Below are positions 31,546 to 42,500 of a DNA stretch of 64,000 bases, piece after piece. This stretch comes from Skeletonema tropicum. Its lineage: Eukaryota; Bacillariophyta; Thalassiosirophyceae; Thalassiosirales; Thalassiosiraceae. The first letter of the stretch is position 1; each line of letters begins with the position of its first letter. The translations under genes were made by a program, and so were the position numbers. Location: contig CM074149.1 in NCBI GenBank assembly GCA_037178625.1, positions 1,054,001 through 1,118,000 of the forward strand. Direction: 5' to 3'. The notes beneath the pieces were generated by a model. That model worked only from the letters and a program-made list of their open reading frames with translations, was not told the DNA's origin and ran no database searches.

Positions 31546-32696
31546 GATGACGAGATGATAAATAATGCAGCAATAAAACAATGATGGCGATTTATTCACG
31601 CCAGAAGCAAGAGGGTCCAGGCTGCGCTCAGCGACGATCGCTACAATGCTGACGGAGTCAGATGAAATTAACAGTTGAATCAAATGTTAATTTATGAGCT
31701 GCATCGATAGCAAGATAAATGAACTCAAATCAATCCCATTCAGGGCCAACGAGAACACGAGGCTTGAAGCAAGAGCATACCATAGAGCACTACACTACGA
31801 AGATGATGTGACATGTTGTTTTTGTGACTTCAGACTTCACGATTGAACAGTCTCTAGAGTGAATATGCGGAATAGCTGAGTGAGGTAAATACGGAACCAT
31901 TCTGCGAATACGCTAATATACCTGAAGCATCCTCTCTTGAACGAACGAAGCTCTACATCATATATGTATTGAACAGGATACGCGACCGCGAAGGATACTG
32001 ATATTTTCAATAATGCCAGGCCTGAGTTGAATTGTGACTGTTCCGTTAGTGTGAACCTGAGTGATGTAATGAGGGCCGCTAGATCGTAGGCTGAGAGTTG
32101 TTAGGTTTGTATAGTTTCTTCCAGACTTGTTGTCCGACAATATAGTCGAAATGACGGCGCTTGAGGTTGGCGTTTGGATAATGCCAAAGCAAATCTTAAA
32201 TCTTCAGCACGCACGCACAACACCCAAGCCAGCCAAGCTTTGTAGAGAGCAGCCAAGCTTAGAGAGAGTTGCACCAACAAGCTGCAACACGCTACCGAGT
32301 CCCCACGAATCTAAATCAGCATGCTTCTGGCAAAGAAACAATCATCGCCAGCAGTCAGAGTTGTCTCTCTCCTACCAAAGCCTTTTCCTGCTCGCTCATC
32401 AATTGAATATATTTAGTCTTCCCCCACTCGAGACATGACTTCTCCAACGCATTTTGAACCTACAGATCTCCAACTGTAAGTCCAAGAAAGCCATCCCTTT
32501 AGCAGCTCTAATTTCATCCCTCATCAGCACAGTGCTGTGGATGAAGATGATATCATTGAACATAAATAATGTGAATGAAATTATGTCATTTTACAGTGTC
32601 CTTGTACTAGTTTGTCATTATTCGCCCACACATATACATCATCTCCTGCCCGAGAGATTGTTTGTCCTATTACTCCATTTCATCGTCTACTTCATC
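31546..32696. other. Intergenic region between LRR copies 4 and 5
   Basis: 31546-31640 is LRR 5' flank. 32180-32330 repeats the block found at 29700-29880. The remainder (31700-32150, 32400-32640) is unique, with no supported ORF or RNA. Unlike the other LRR copies, copy 5 has no silaffin-like remnant behind it. Confidence 0.5.
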
Positions 32697-33608
32697 TTAG
32701 TCATCCCCCACTTCAAACGTGTATGATGGCAGCTCGAAAAAAGGAAGAACATTGTTCATCACGATTTCGTGAGGTAAAGCATGATACAGTGTAGAACCAG
32801 CCTCGTTCACGAAGCTTTGGTGCTCTGCTTGGTAGTGAATAATTTTGATAATAAGTGATCTAATCCACCCTCGTATCACCCGGGCCTTTTCTCCCTGATT
32901 GTAGCCAGAGGGACGAGAAAAACCTGCAAATGTATTGGGAAGAATCTGATTGATTGACTCAATTTGTTCATTCATATCATTCCTCCAGTCGTCCAATAAT
33001 AAAGCGGAGATAACTTCATGTAATGCCCCCTCGACCAAATCCAAGTGCTCCAAACGTTCACACGCCGTAAATACACTATCACGAGTAATTAAACCATCTT
33101 TCAATGGGATGGTGATTCGTTCCAAAGAGGTGCAGCCGCAGAATGCCCGATGCTCAATTCTTTCCAGCTTGTTACTAAATTTCACATCCGTCAGGGCTGT
33201 ACACTCACGGAATGCCCCCTCTTCAACTACCTCGACGGATGGCAGGTTGGTGCTCGTCAAAGATGTGCATTGTTTGAACGCCCCTCTCCCAATTATTTTC
33301 AGCTTGTCACATTCGACATCCGTCAGGGCTAGACAACCAAAGAATGCGCCCCCCTCGACAATTTCAACGCCCGGCATGATTATTCGTCTCAAAGAAAGAC
33401 AGTAACTGAATGCACTGAATTCAATCTTGTCGACACCCTTATGGCAGATGACCTCAATGATGCTAGAATGCTCATAGAATGCCCCCGCCAGAATGACAGT
33501 GACGTCTTCATGTACGATGACGATGATAGGGGTTCCATCATCCGGAATTACTTCATCCTCCTCTCCCCTGTAGATGTACCTTCTAATATTATTGCCCTCA
33601 GCCGCCAT
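32697..33608 (-). CDS. BspA-type LRR protein, copy 5 (intact)
   Basis: The start MAAEGNNIRRYIYRGEEDEV at 33608 (residue 10 of the longer frame) gives 303 residues. The organisation equals that of copy 4: about seven LRR_5 units (FSYCLSLRRIIMPGVEIVEG, FFGCLALTDVECDKLKIIGR and so on), then the conserved RGWIRSLIIKIIHYQAEHQS tail ending EVGDD. An insertion (GFSRPSGYNQGE) replaces the variable loop before the tail. There are no targeting signals. It lies in the same orientation as copy 4, 1.15 kb away. Confidence 0.8.
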   Translation of the reverse strand: MAAEGNNIRRYIYRGEEDEVIPDDGTPIIVIVHEDVTVILAGAFYEHSSIIEVICHKGVDKIEFSAFSYCLSLRRIIMPGVEIVEGGAFFGCLALTDVECDKLKIIGRGAFKQCTSLTSTNLPSVEVVEEGAFRECTALTDVKFSNKLERIEHRAFCGCTSLERITIPLKDGLITRDSVFTACERLEHLDLVEGALHEVISALLLDDWRNDMNEQIESINQILPNTFAGFSRPSGYNQGEKARVIRGWIRSLIIKIIHYQAEHQSFVNEAGSTLYHALPHEIVMNNVLPFFELPSYTFEVGDD

Positions 33609-34658
33609 GATGATGACGAGATGAAAATGCAGCAAGAAGACAATTATGGCGATTTATTCACGCGCAGAGAAGCAAGAGCGATAAATTCAGCAATAAAACA
33701 ATTATGGTGATGGCGATTTATTCACGCCCTCGGCAATAATCTGTCCTTTGGCTTCGGTTCTCGGCTTGCTATGTACAATACTTGGGCTTAGCACTGGGTT
33801 TGGCTTTGTCCTTTCCTTCCTGTTTGTTCGTTTGGCTTCAGTCACGCTAAAGCCCGTGCGTGGTGCCCGCAGAATAGTGCAGAAGTAGCACTTCGACGTT
33901 TTTATTTTTTTTCGAAATCTATTCGCATAAAAAGGGGCTCACAGCCCGCTGCCCAAAGATATCCCCCAAGACAAGCAGCGGACACCAGAGATGGATCTGG
34001 TGCTCAAAGAAGCCGATAAATATTCAATTTGGACAAGTATTTCAGTCAGCACATCATGGTGAAAAACGCTCCCCACTTCAGACGCCCATCTTTAACATAA
34101 ATGTTAAAGATGGGCGTCTGGGATCTGAGAAGTGTACATTTCGTACTAATTCCTCCGTATTGAAGGATCTTTTCCAAGTAACTTTTTTCCCCTCTCACAT
34201 TGCACGCGACCATGAGCATGAGGTGAGTAGTACTAGTTGATAGATGGTGTCATCTTCCAGCCGACATGCAGAGATCACGGTTTCCATGGCATCAATACGA
34301 AATGATGAAGAGGAAGAAGAATATGATGAAACGAAACAGGCACCAGTGCTCCAGCTAGCTTGAGATATCGTGGGAGATAAGATACGAAAATGGAGACATC
34401 ACAAAAAATTATGTATCCATCAAACTAACTGCGCACTTCCATTGCTCACTTTGAATTCGAATCAATCATTACAGCAGAAAAAAAATACTCTCCTTATTAA
34501 TAGGCTTACGATTTCAACGAGGTGCATCACCATTCATCCATTCCTTTGCATTCACAACATCCGTCATTTCGTACCATCAGATTGCCAAGAACAACAACTA
34601 TCCTTGCAACAACAAAGCAGCTCTATTTGGAACCAGCAGTGATAATAATAGCAACAAC
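33609..34658. other. LRR 5' flank, perfect palindrome and HINT upstream region
   Basis: 33720-34040 is the duplicated LRR 5' flank also seen, inverted, at 1-380. A 42-bp perfect palindrome lies at 34079-34120. From about 34450 an open frame without a Met runs in frame into the HINT start and contains GASPFIHSFAFTTS, which may be coding if an upstream exon exists. No other gene is seen. Confidence 0.5.
34079..34120. repeat. 42-bp perfect palindrome
   Basis: The arm CAGACGCCCATCTTTAACAT is followed by AA and its exact reverse complement. The flanks (CCCCACTT and GGATCTGAGAAGTG) add a weaker, gapped continuation. It would form a very stable hairpin in RNA or single-stranded DNA. Confidence 0.95.
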
Positions 34659-35236
34659 ATGTCGGATGAAGTAGCCGCTGCCAAAGCTGCTGCGGCCGAG
34701 TATAAATCTTCGGATGCAGATGGTAAGTCATAATTCGCTTTTATTGTGTGCAGAAATAGATGATGATGATGTGATGTCTCTATCATCTACTTATGGTCGT
34801 ATATGCCGAAAGATGTGTTTCATCTAATTTAAATCAACAATCACCAACAACACATCATATTCAATCTCTCTCTTTCTAACTAACAGGAGCCGGACCAGAA
34901 ACAGCATTCGACAACATACTCTCCGGCAAATGGCCCTCCACCAAGGTCTACGAAGACTCCACCACCCTCGCCTTTCGTGATATCAACCCCACCGCACCGA
35001 CACACATTATCGTCATCCCCAAACATCGTGATGGACTTACCAAATTAAGTAATGCACGAAACGATCAGGAGGGGATTTTGGGTCATTTGTTGTTCGTGGC
35101 GCAAATGGTGGGTAAGGCAGAGTGTCCCGAAGGGTTTCGGGTGGTGATTAATGATGGGGAACATGGGGCGCAGAGTGTTTATCATTTGCATTTGCATGTG
35201 GTGGGGGGACGGCAGTTGGCTTGGCCTCCGGGATAG
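34659..35236 (+). CDS. HINT-type histidine triad nucleotide-binding protein
   Basis: Exon 1 (34659-34722) encodes MSDEVAAAKAAAAEYKSSDA. A GTAAGT intron of 164 bp ends in CTAACAG. Exon 2 (34887-35236) joins in phase 1, giving 137 residues. The domain is complete: GPETAFDNILSGKWPSTKVY, AFRDINPTAPTHIIVIPK, RVVINDGEHGAQSVYHL, then HLHVVGGRQLAWPPG. The His-x-His-x-His-xx triad (HLHLHVV) and the GGRQ..WPPG end are characteristic of HINT1-like purine nucleoside phosphoramidases. Length is normal. The frame upstream of the Met is open with a possible AFTTS plastid-type motif, so an organellar isoform with another first exon cannot be excluded. Confidence 0.88.
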
Positions 35237-36077
35237 ATTATATGTAATAGAGAGAGAGAGAGGAGGTGAAGAAGTGATGATGGTTTGTGGCATGATTCGA
35301 TGAGAGTGTGATAATAATATATTGTCGTAAAGGTCTGAGTTCGGTGCCTATGTGTCTATGTTGTATCCCTTGAGAAGATTCTTAATCATTGAAGTAGGAT
35401 TCATCTTGACTTGATAATGATAGTCGTAAGTAGTTGAGAGAAGTAACACTTGCTTTGCTGGTGAATAATTATTTGAATAACTCAATTCAAAACTACACTG
35501 CAAGCTTGATTTAGGTTCATTTGCGACGCAGCCGTGGCTTACGTCGTAGGGCTGTCCATGAGGAATGTGTTAGGAAAATGAGTGAATGTTTCTGTGTACA
35601 ACAACTGTGTTTCATCTGTACAATTTACAATTGTAATATTATGAGAGGGGGGTGTTTGGTGAAGTGATTGGCGGGGATACCAAACATCTCGATCTTAGCC
35701 TCCTCCTAGTTGAGGGAAGAGATTGAAGTAACTTGAAGTAGATGAAGAAAGAGGATGATTGAAATTTGCTGAATAGAGCTGAAAACTCTACAATTAATAA
35801 TAGATCTTAAGAAGAAATTACCTATTTCACTCTCAATCTTGAGTTTGTGCGTTGTATTCTCGAAGAATGATAGCTTCTATCCTAATCTTCTTGTTGCTCT
35901 TGGAAGGGCTTATGTGCATCGGAGCAGATGACGAGTTAGCTAAAACACGCATAGATTCTCTCTCTTCCTCTTCGACGGCATTTGTATAAGATAGAAGACA
36001 TACAACTAAATCTAGTACATATAAATCCTACAATGCAACATATTCTCTTGGACCCCAATCGTTATCGAGTAAGCCCT
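35237..36077. other. Intergenic region
   Basis: HINT 3' flank and then the 3' flank of the coiled-coil gene. A (GA)n-type run sits at 35250-35265. No ORF, RNA gene or shared repeat was found. Confidence 0.5.
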
Positions 36078-37125
36078 TTATTTCCCCAAAAGGATACTAG
36101 CCTCTTCGAGCATATCAGACAACAAGTCTTTGAAGTCGGCGTTACTCATTTCATCATGAGAAGAACTAATTTCTGTAGAGTCAACCTCGGTTAAGACTGT
36201 GTTACAATCGTCAGAATCTCGACGTCCATCAGGAGACACAGCCTTCAGCTTTTGTCTGAGATTGCGAATGGTATCTTCCGCATCTCTGATTTGATTCTCT
36301 TCTTTTTCCAGTTGCAGGACGAAGCTTACGGGCTTCAGCAGCCTTCTTTGCTTCTTCCTTTGCCACCTTTCGTGCTGCAGCAGCCTCGGCCTTTGCATAC
36401 TTGTGACGAGCAGCATGTGTTTTCCTTGTGGTCGCCTCTGCCTCCTTCTCAGCTCGCTTCGCCTGTTTGGCCTCCTTCTTTGCAATCTTCTTCGCCTGTT
36501 TGGCCTCCTTCTTTGCAATCTGCATGGCTTCCTTGGCCTTCTTGACTTGACGACGGGCTTCAGCCACCTTCTTCAGTCTTCATCTCCGAGATAATTCTTG
36601 GCTTGATTAGCTTCAATCTCAGCTTGCAAATGACGAACATTCAGCCGCCTCTCTTAGTCCTCCTGCAGCTTCATTTTTGCATCCCGCAGCCTCCTGAGCT
36701 ATGTCACGATTTTTCTTAGCTTTCTCTGCAGCTGCTTCCTTGTCTGCCATTGCAGCTAGCTTTTTCTTCCTCCGAGCAATCGCAGCTTCTTTTTCCTCTT
36801 CCAGCTTCTTCAATTCTACTTGATCTTGATCATCCTCAACCTGACGTGTTTGGGAAGGAGACATCTCTGATTGGAAGTAGTCGTCGCAAGATAGGTTAGC
36901 GCCCCAACAATTCAAAAGCTTATCAAAGATTGTGCTAGTGTTCTCAGTATTCTCGTCAACGCAGAAGTTGCTCGGAGGGATGTCGTCCTCTGTCTTGTTC
37001 ATGTCGCCGTTTTCTTCATTTTCGTCAATCGTCTTGGTAGTGGTAGTGCGAGCGGACTTGAGCTGCAGTTTTACTGCATTATTAGTTGACTCATTAGTGG
37101 ATTTGAAGATGGCCATGGTAGTCAA
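36078..37125 (-). pseudogene. Lys/Ala/Glu-rich coiled-coil protein (frame-interrupted)
   Basis: The N-terminal frame starts MTTMAIFKSTNESTNNAVKL and is acidic and Thr-rich, then becomes a charged coiled coil (LKKLEEEKEAAIARRKKKLA). The coil breaks at about 36640 and resumes at about 36567 (KKAKEAMQIAKKEAKQAKKI, near-perfect 11-residue KKxAKKEAKQA repeats). It shifts again near 36330 into VLQLEKEENQIRDAEDTIRN, and ends LSDMLEEASILLGK at 36078. All pieces are helical and acidic/basic-alternating, consistent with one long coiled-coil protein of about 350 residues interrupted by three single-base shifts. No catalytic domain or targeting signal is seen. Function unknown. Confidence 0.5.
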
Positions 37126-38460
37126 TATCTTTAGCTACTCCCCTGGTTTGTTGGAGCAAAAAATGTGTGCACATGGCATGACAACTTATCTCGGTAGCGA
37201 GAATAAATACCTGCCCACCCGGACAAAGGTGTTTACCGTTAGAGCACTCATTTTCTTATCATCTTAGGCATTATCAAGCGTTTTGTTGCCGTTGGGCGTT
37301 AAAATTGCGATTTACTTGTATTATAATACTTATGCGCCGAGATCGAGCGAAGGCGTTACCTTTTCTTGAGCGGTACTCAGTCGAGAGAAAATACCGGCAG
37401 GACTAGACTGTAGTGAGTATAGGCAGCAGCGAAGATCTTCTGATCCATTGGGAAATAACCGTCACTCACTCCAATAATGTTAAAGACCAACTGATCATAT
37501 GCGTTTCACCATCATGGAGAATGGCTTCATAATGTCATGAATACAGCTTCTAAGAAGGTGCAACCCGCGCCAAGAGAGGAGTGGCCCAACAAAGCAACCA
37601 CATGGACTGGATGGAATGGAAGGCTCACAGCAGAGCGATGTGCAATACTGGTGAAAAAGCAAGAGGAAGCAAATATGTGGAAAGAGTCGATAGTCAGTAG
37701 TCGGTAGTCGGAGCAGACTAAAGAACAGCACCGGAAAGAGCTGTTACCAATTTTAAGTATTCGTAGATAAAGAAGAGAAGAATAGAGTAAAGTGATGCAC
37801 AGAAAGAGAAAGAGCGACGCATGCACAGGATCGAGCGTGTATGCGATCGATGGGTCACAGTGAAGGAGAAACAATGTACGTGCAGTACAATTGGAACAGA
37901 GAGATTGGAGAGGCAAATAGTCTGATGAGACTGAGATGCCAAGAAGAAGAAAGAAAGATTTTCACGAAGCTTGAGCTGCTGCGTACAATAAAGTAGTAGT
38001 TAGGTTGGTAGGTGACTCAAAGCAAGCAAGACTCATTCCTGAGCGCTATCTGAGATAGATCAAGATGTCTGTCTCAAAAAGTAACAAAGGTACTAATCGA
38101 TTTGGCTTGAAAAGACGATTCCAATGGTTGTCAATTTGTATTTTGGTCAAATTTGGACCCTAATGGTGAAATTTGGGCTGCAGCGGTGGATAGATCTGGC
38201 CGAGCTGGGCAGAAAGTAACCCCATCTTTAGCCTGATCGATTTGTGAAAAGTCGTCCAATCAGGCTGATTATAAGTCTAATCGATAGATCTGCTCAAGAG
38301 CTTTCCAAAACGACACTCATCGTCTTCATAGGCCGTGTAGTAGACAAGATATCGGCCATGGTTGTAATTATTTAACTGTGCTGGAGCTTTGTGTGAGGTC
38401 ATGTGCTTCAAAAGTGGTCTTTCGCAGTGTCAAGATGGCTATCTCAAACAGTCCGCCAGA
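37126..38460. other. Intergenic region before the hAT element
   Basis: 1.3 kb without a supported gene. The overlapping minus-strand frames at 37495-37942 lack any recognisable motif. The 8 bases CCGCCAGA at 38453-38460 are the left target-site copy of the hAT element. Confidence 0.45.
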
Positions 38461-39122
38461 TAGCGTAATGGAATTTCACCATTTTTGGAGGGGGTTGAAA
38501 ATTGCAGGTTGAAATTTCAGAAATTTCAGAAATTTCAAGGGATTAAATTTCACTCTAGCTTATCCTGAGATAGTCGTAATACTTTGCACTCTGCAGTCAA
38601 CACATCACTCTAAGAGAGACTGTCAGCAAGCTTCTTTCCAAGCATCTTCTTCGCATCCATGATATGACGGAGGTTTTCCTTCCCTCGAAGAAGTGCAACA
38701 CCAGTTGGATCCTTCATCCTATTCCTATCCTTCACAAGAATGCTGTTCTTCAGAGGTTTGGCCCTACGCTCACAATCCATCGATCCGACAGTTCCCATAG
38801 ACATTAGAGGCTTAGCAACCAATCGATAGAAGTCAGATGATCCTGCATAACATTCAAACCACGTGATGCGACCAGAAATAGCACCAGTTGATTCCACATA
38901 CTGTACCACATTTTTATCCAGTGGTGTTCTTTGGGGTTTGGTGGTTGGTGGAATGAAGGGTCTTAGGTTATTTTTGTGCTACGTGTTGGTTCAGTACCAT
39001 CCGTTCGCGCCAGAATTTTTGTGAAATTTCATTGTTGGCCAAAATTGGTGCAACTTTCACCCTGTAAATTTCACGAAAGTTGCAGTAGTGAAATTTCACC
39101 CTTTTGAAATTCCATTACGCTA
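38461..39122. mobile_element. Non-autonomous hAT transposon with 8-bp target duplication
   Basis: The terminal inverted repeats are TAGCGTAATGGAATTTCA at 38461-38478 and its reverse complement at 39105-39122. Both sides are flanked by the same 8 bases, CCGCCAGA (38453-38460 and 39123-39130). An 8-bp duplication, TIRs beginning TAGNG and an internal fragment of a hAT-like transposase agree. Length is 662 bp. Perfect TIRs and TSD indicate recent insertion. Confidence 0.92.
38610..38909 (-). pseudogene. hAT-like transposase C-terminal fragment
   Basis: The 99-codon frame contains GTVGSMDCERRAKPLKNSIL and KDRNRMKDPTGVALLRGKEN. This resembles the C-terminal dimerisation region of hAT transposases (conserved xxCER near RNRM..); this rests on the pattern and on the element ends. 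The catalytic core is absent, so it cannot mobilise itself. Confidence 0.6.
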
Positions 39123-39568
39123 CCGCCAGAGCCATTTTGAAACGACCCGCCGGGATAGGACCCGGGACCGACCCGCCTGAATTTTGAATTTTGAAGAGTA
39201 GCCACAAAACCATGATGGCGTCGAAAGTACACAACTACTAACTACGTGCCGGCCGTACTACTTCGCAGCGTCAAGAACAATACATCGACAAGGACAACGA
39301 GGCGTTCATCATTATCTACGTGTAATACTATCTCTCTGGCTCAAATTGAACTGCTCGACTTTAGCTGATTAAAAACTGCAAAAAGCGCAGAAAAATAGAC
39401 ACGATCGACGCATCATCAAATCAACGCGATGAATTGAAACGACTGATGCAGCCCAGTTTGACGAATCAAAATAACGGGACAGTAACGAAGAGAACGATCA
39501 CGACAGTAGCTATTTAGATAATATCAGTCAGCGAACAACAAAACTGCTCAACGACGCACGACGGCCAC
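39123..39568. other. Upstream region of the surface-protein gene
   Basis: Contains the right hAT target copy and about 430 bases before the ATG at 39569, presumably its promoter. No other signal is recognised. Confidence 0.45.
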
Positions 39569-42500
39569 ATGATGATTCTACAAAAGATTATTTCCTTCAT
39601 TTTTTTGCGTCTCCTAGGGCTGATGCAATTTCAATTCTGTCATGCGGCAAACCACAGTAGCAGCAGCATCAGTATTGATGATCAGAATCATCACCATGTC
39701 AGCGATGAAGTCAAGATATCGTCACTGGCTACTGCTGATAATATTGTCAGGAATTCATCATTACAGCAGCGGCGAGAGATTGACACACAAAATAAGTTTT
39801 GCCGCACGATCCATAATAACAGAAAATTGAAGTAGTCGACCACCAAACACCATTCATCTCAAAGAGAACGATCACTTCAACAACAATCATCATCAACATC
39901 CCTCATGGCAGGTTCCTGCGTCTCGTCCACCATGGATCCAGGGAAACAACTTCGTCAAGGGCTCCTACCTCTGCTACCCTCCTCCATCCTCCTCCACCAA
40001 CAATAATAATAATAATCAAAATTCTTCTCCATTTCGATATGAATTCGGTATAAACTCCTCCAGTCAAATAGCCCTCTACGCCTACGACACATCCTCCTCC
40101 TCCTTCCAACTCCTATGGACCGCTACTCCACCCACCTCCATCTTCTCACAAAGTGGCATCCAATACATGAGAATGCAGGGGGCTCTCGGCTCACTGGCGG
40201 GGTATAATCCCTCACGACGAAAGATCTATGATTCTCATGATGATGCTGGACGGTATTCACCCTTTGCCATCCAACATGGAGTGGATTCAACGGCTGCACT
40301 GTATAAGAATGTGGTCATGCCAAAAGTAATGGGGAGTCGATTGGAATTGACAGAAAATGGAGTATTCATTCTCAATGCGGAGGGTGAGGTGACATTTCAG
40401 ATTGTGGTACCCTCTCAATTGAAGGAGAAGCAACAACTGATGAAGGGTAGTGTGCAGGGTTTTATTTGGAATGATGGGACGACGAAGGATGGGATATTTG
40501 GTGCAGGTGACAAGGCGTTTGGTACGGGTGCGGATGTGACATTGTTGGAGTGTGAGACAGATAAGGTGGTCAAGAGTGTCAAGAGTGGGAATGATGGTAC
40601 GTTTGTGATGGATGGGTTGATGGCTGGGAGGTATAAAGTTCATGTTACCCCGCCAAGTGATGATGGTAGTAGTGGATATGAATTTGTCACTCAGAGTGTG
40701 AATGAGGGCAATAGTGCAGCTGTAGGTCAAGATAGTGATGTGAATCAAGATGGCTTTAGCAAGTGCTTAATAGTCAATGACACGGGTGTGAATGGGGGCA
40801 AGTTGACTCATCTGGTATATGTTGGCATAGTTGAGAAGATTTCAATTAGTGTCAGTGGAAGAGTATTTCATGATCACGATGGCGATGGTCTGTTTGGTGG
40901 TGGTTCAACAAGCTCAGCGGTTGCATCGGCATCTGTGGGGAATATTGTAGTGGATTTATACGACTGCGTTAATCCTGATACATGGATTGCTGTTACACGA
41001 ACGGATGCATCTGGGAATTATCAATTCACTGTTTCAGACTCTTCTTCTTCTTCTTCTGCAACGAAGGATACTACCGATTTGTCTTTGTTGTTGGAACAAA
41101 AGGGGGTAACAAAATTCCGTGCAGTATTTAGTGGGTTACCAAATGGGTATGCATTCAGTCCCAAATCGGTAGAAAACGATGTAACAACGGTGGATGGTAA
41201 GACTTCATGCTATGACGTAGAAAGTAGTGATGGTACAACAGCCATTGTTTGGGATGCGGGAATTAAGCCACCCCAGACTACTGGAAAGCCAACGATGAGG
41301 CCAACGTCAAGGGTTACTGAAAAGTTAGTAACCATTGGAGGGTATGCGTTTTTGGATTTGGACAATAATGGTATACGAAGTTCAAATTTAGAAGAAGAAG
41401 TGTCTATTGCCGACATTAGCGTTAGACTGTTCTCAGGATGCGATCCGTCGAGTAGCAATGGTAATGATGGTACGTTCTTCAGTGCTGCTCGAACAGATGC
41501 ACAGGGACTGTATAAATTTGTGAACATCCCTTCAGGGACGTACAAGATGTTGGCGACTGCTCCAGAGGGGTATGAATTTAGCTCGACATGGACGAACGTG
41601 AATGCTGGTGCGGATAGTGCTTTTAACCCTGAGACGGGGGGTACCAAATGCTTTTCACTCGAAGATGGCAAGACGGACCTTTCGTGGGGGATGGGTTTGA
41701 GAGATACAACACCCGTTATTATTAGTGGGATGGTATTTGACGATGCCAATAACAATGGGTTCTTTGAAACAGGAGAGTTGCCCATGCGCGACGTCAACGT
41801 TGCTCTCTTTGACTGCAACGGAAATATCAAGAAGTTGGATAACACTGATGCCAATGGAATGTATGGCTTTTCTGATTTGACAGCTGGTTCCTACCTTCTG
41901 AAGTTCTCTGCTCCACAGGGATATCAAATGAGTTCGACGTGGACGGGACTGATAGATAATGAGGGCAAAATAATTGCCCCAAACGCTGATAGCAATGTCA
42001 ACCCGGAAACTGATAGTTCCGTTTGTAAAGCATACGTAGCTGGAGATGAAGAGTACTCCCTTGACGCTGGAATGTCTAGTAATGCTGCCGCTACAATGTC
42101 TGTTACAACACCCACTGCTGATACTGCGGCTGCGAAGCCAACTGCAAAGCCAACGAATGATCTCAAGGGAGATGGCTACACCGTGCTCAGGAGGGAGGTG
42201 TGATGCGGAAGGAATGTGTCGCAACAAGGCTGGGCTTTGTGGGATTGGTCTAGCATTTTGCAATGCTGATAGCGTTTGGACGAAGGACTGTCCTGAAGGT
42301 AGTATTACCGTTCCGAATGATACCTCATCATCTTTGACGTGGTCGTTGAGTCCAACTCCCAAGCCTACAACAATCTCTAATGACGCCACCACACAACCGT
42401 TTTGTCACGATGATGGGTCTGTTGGGGAAGTATCGGGTGCAAACTCACAAGTTTCCACAATTCAATTCGAGTATTCAATTGAGAGTGAAGCTTTCACGCC

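Noticed and set aside
37495..37942. Minus-strand Cys/Phe-rich ORFs
   Set aside because: Three overlapping frames with no signal beyond base composition.
40287..42392. Minus-strand ORFs across the surface-protein gene
   Set aside because: The plus frame has clear SdrD B-like domains; the antisense frames have no motif.
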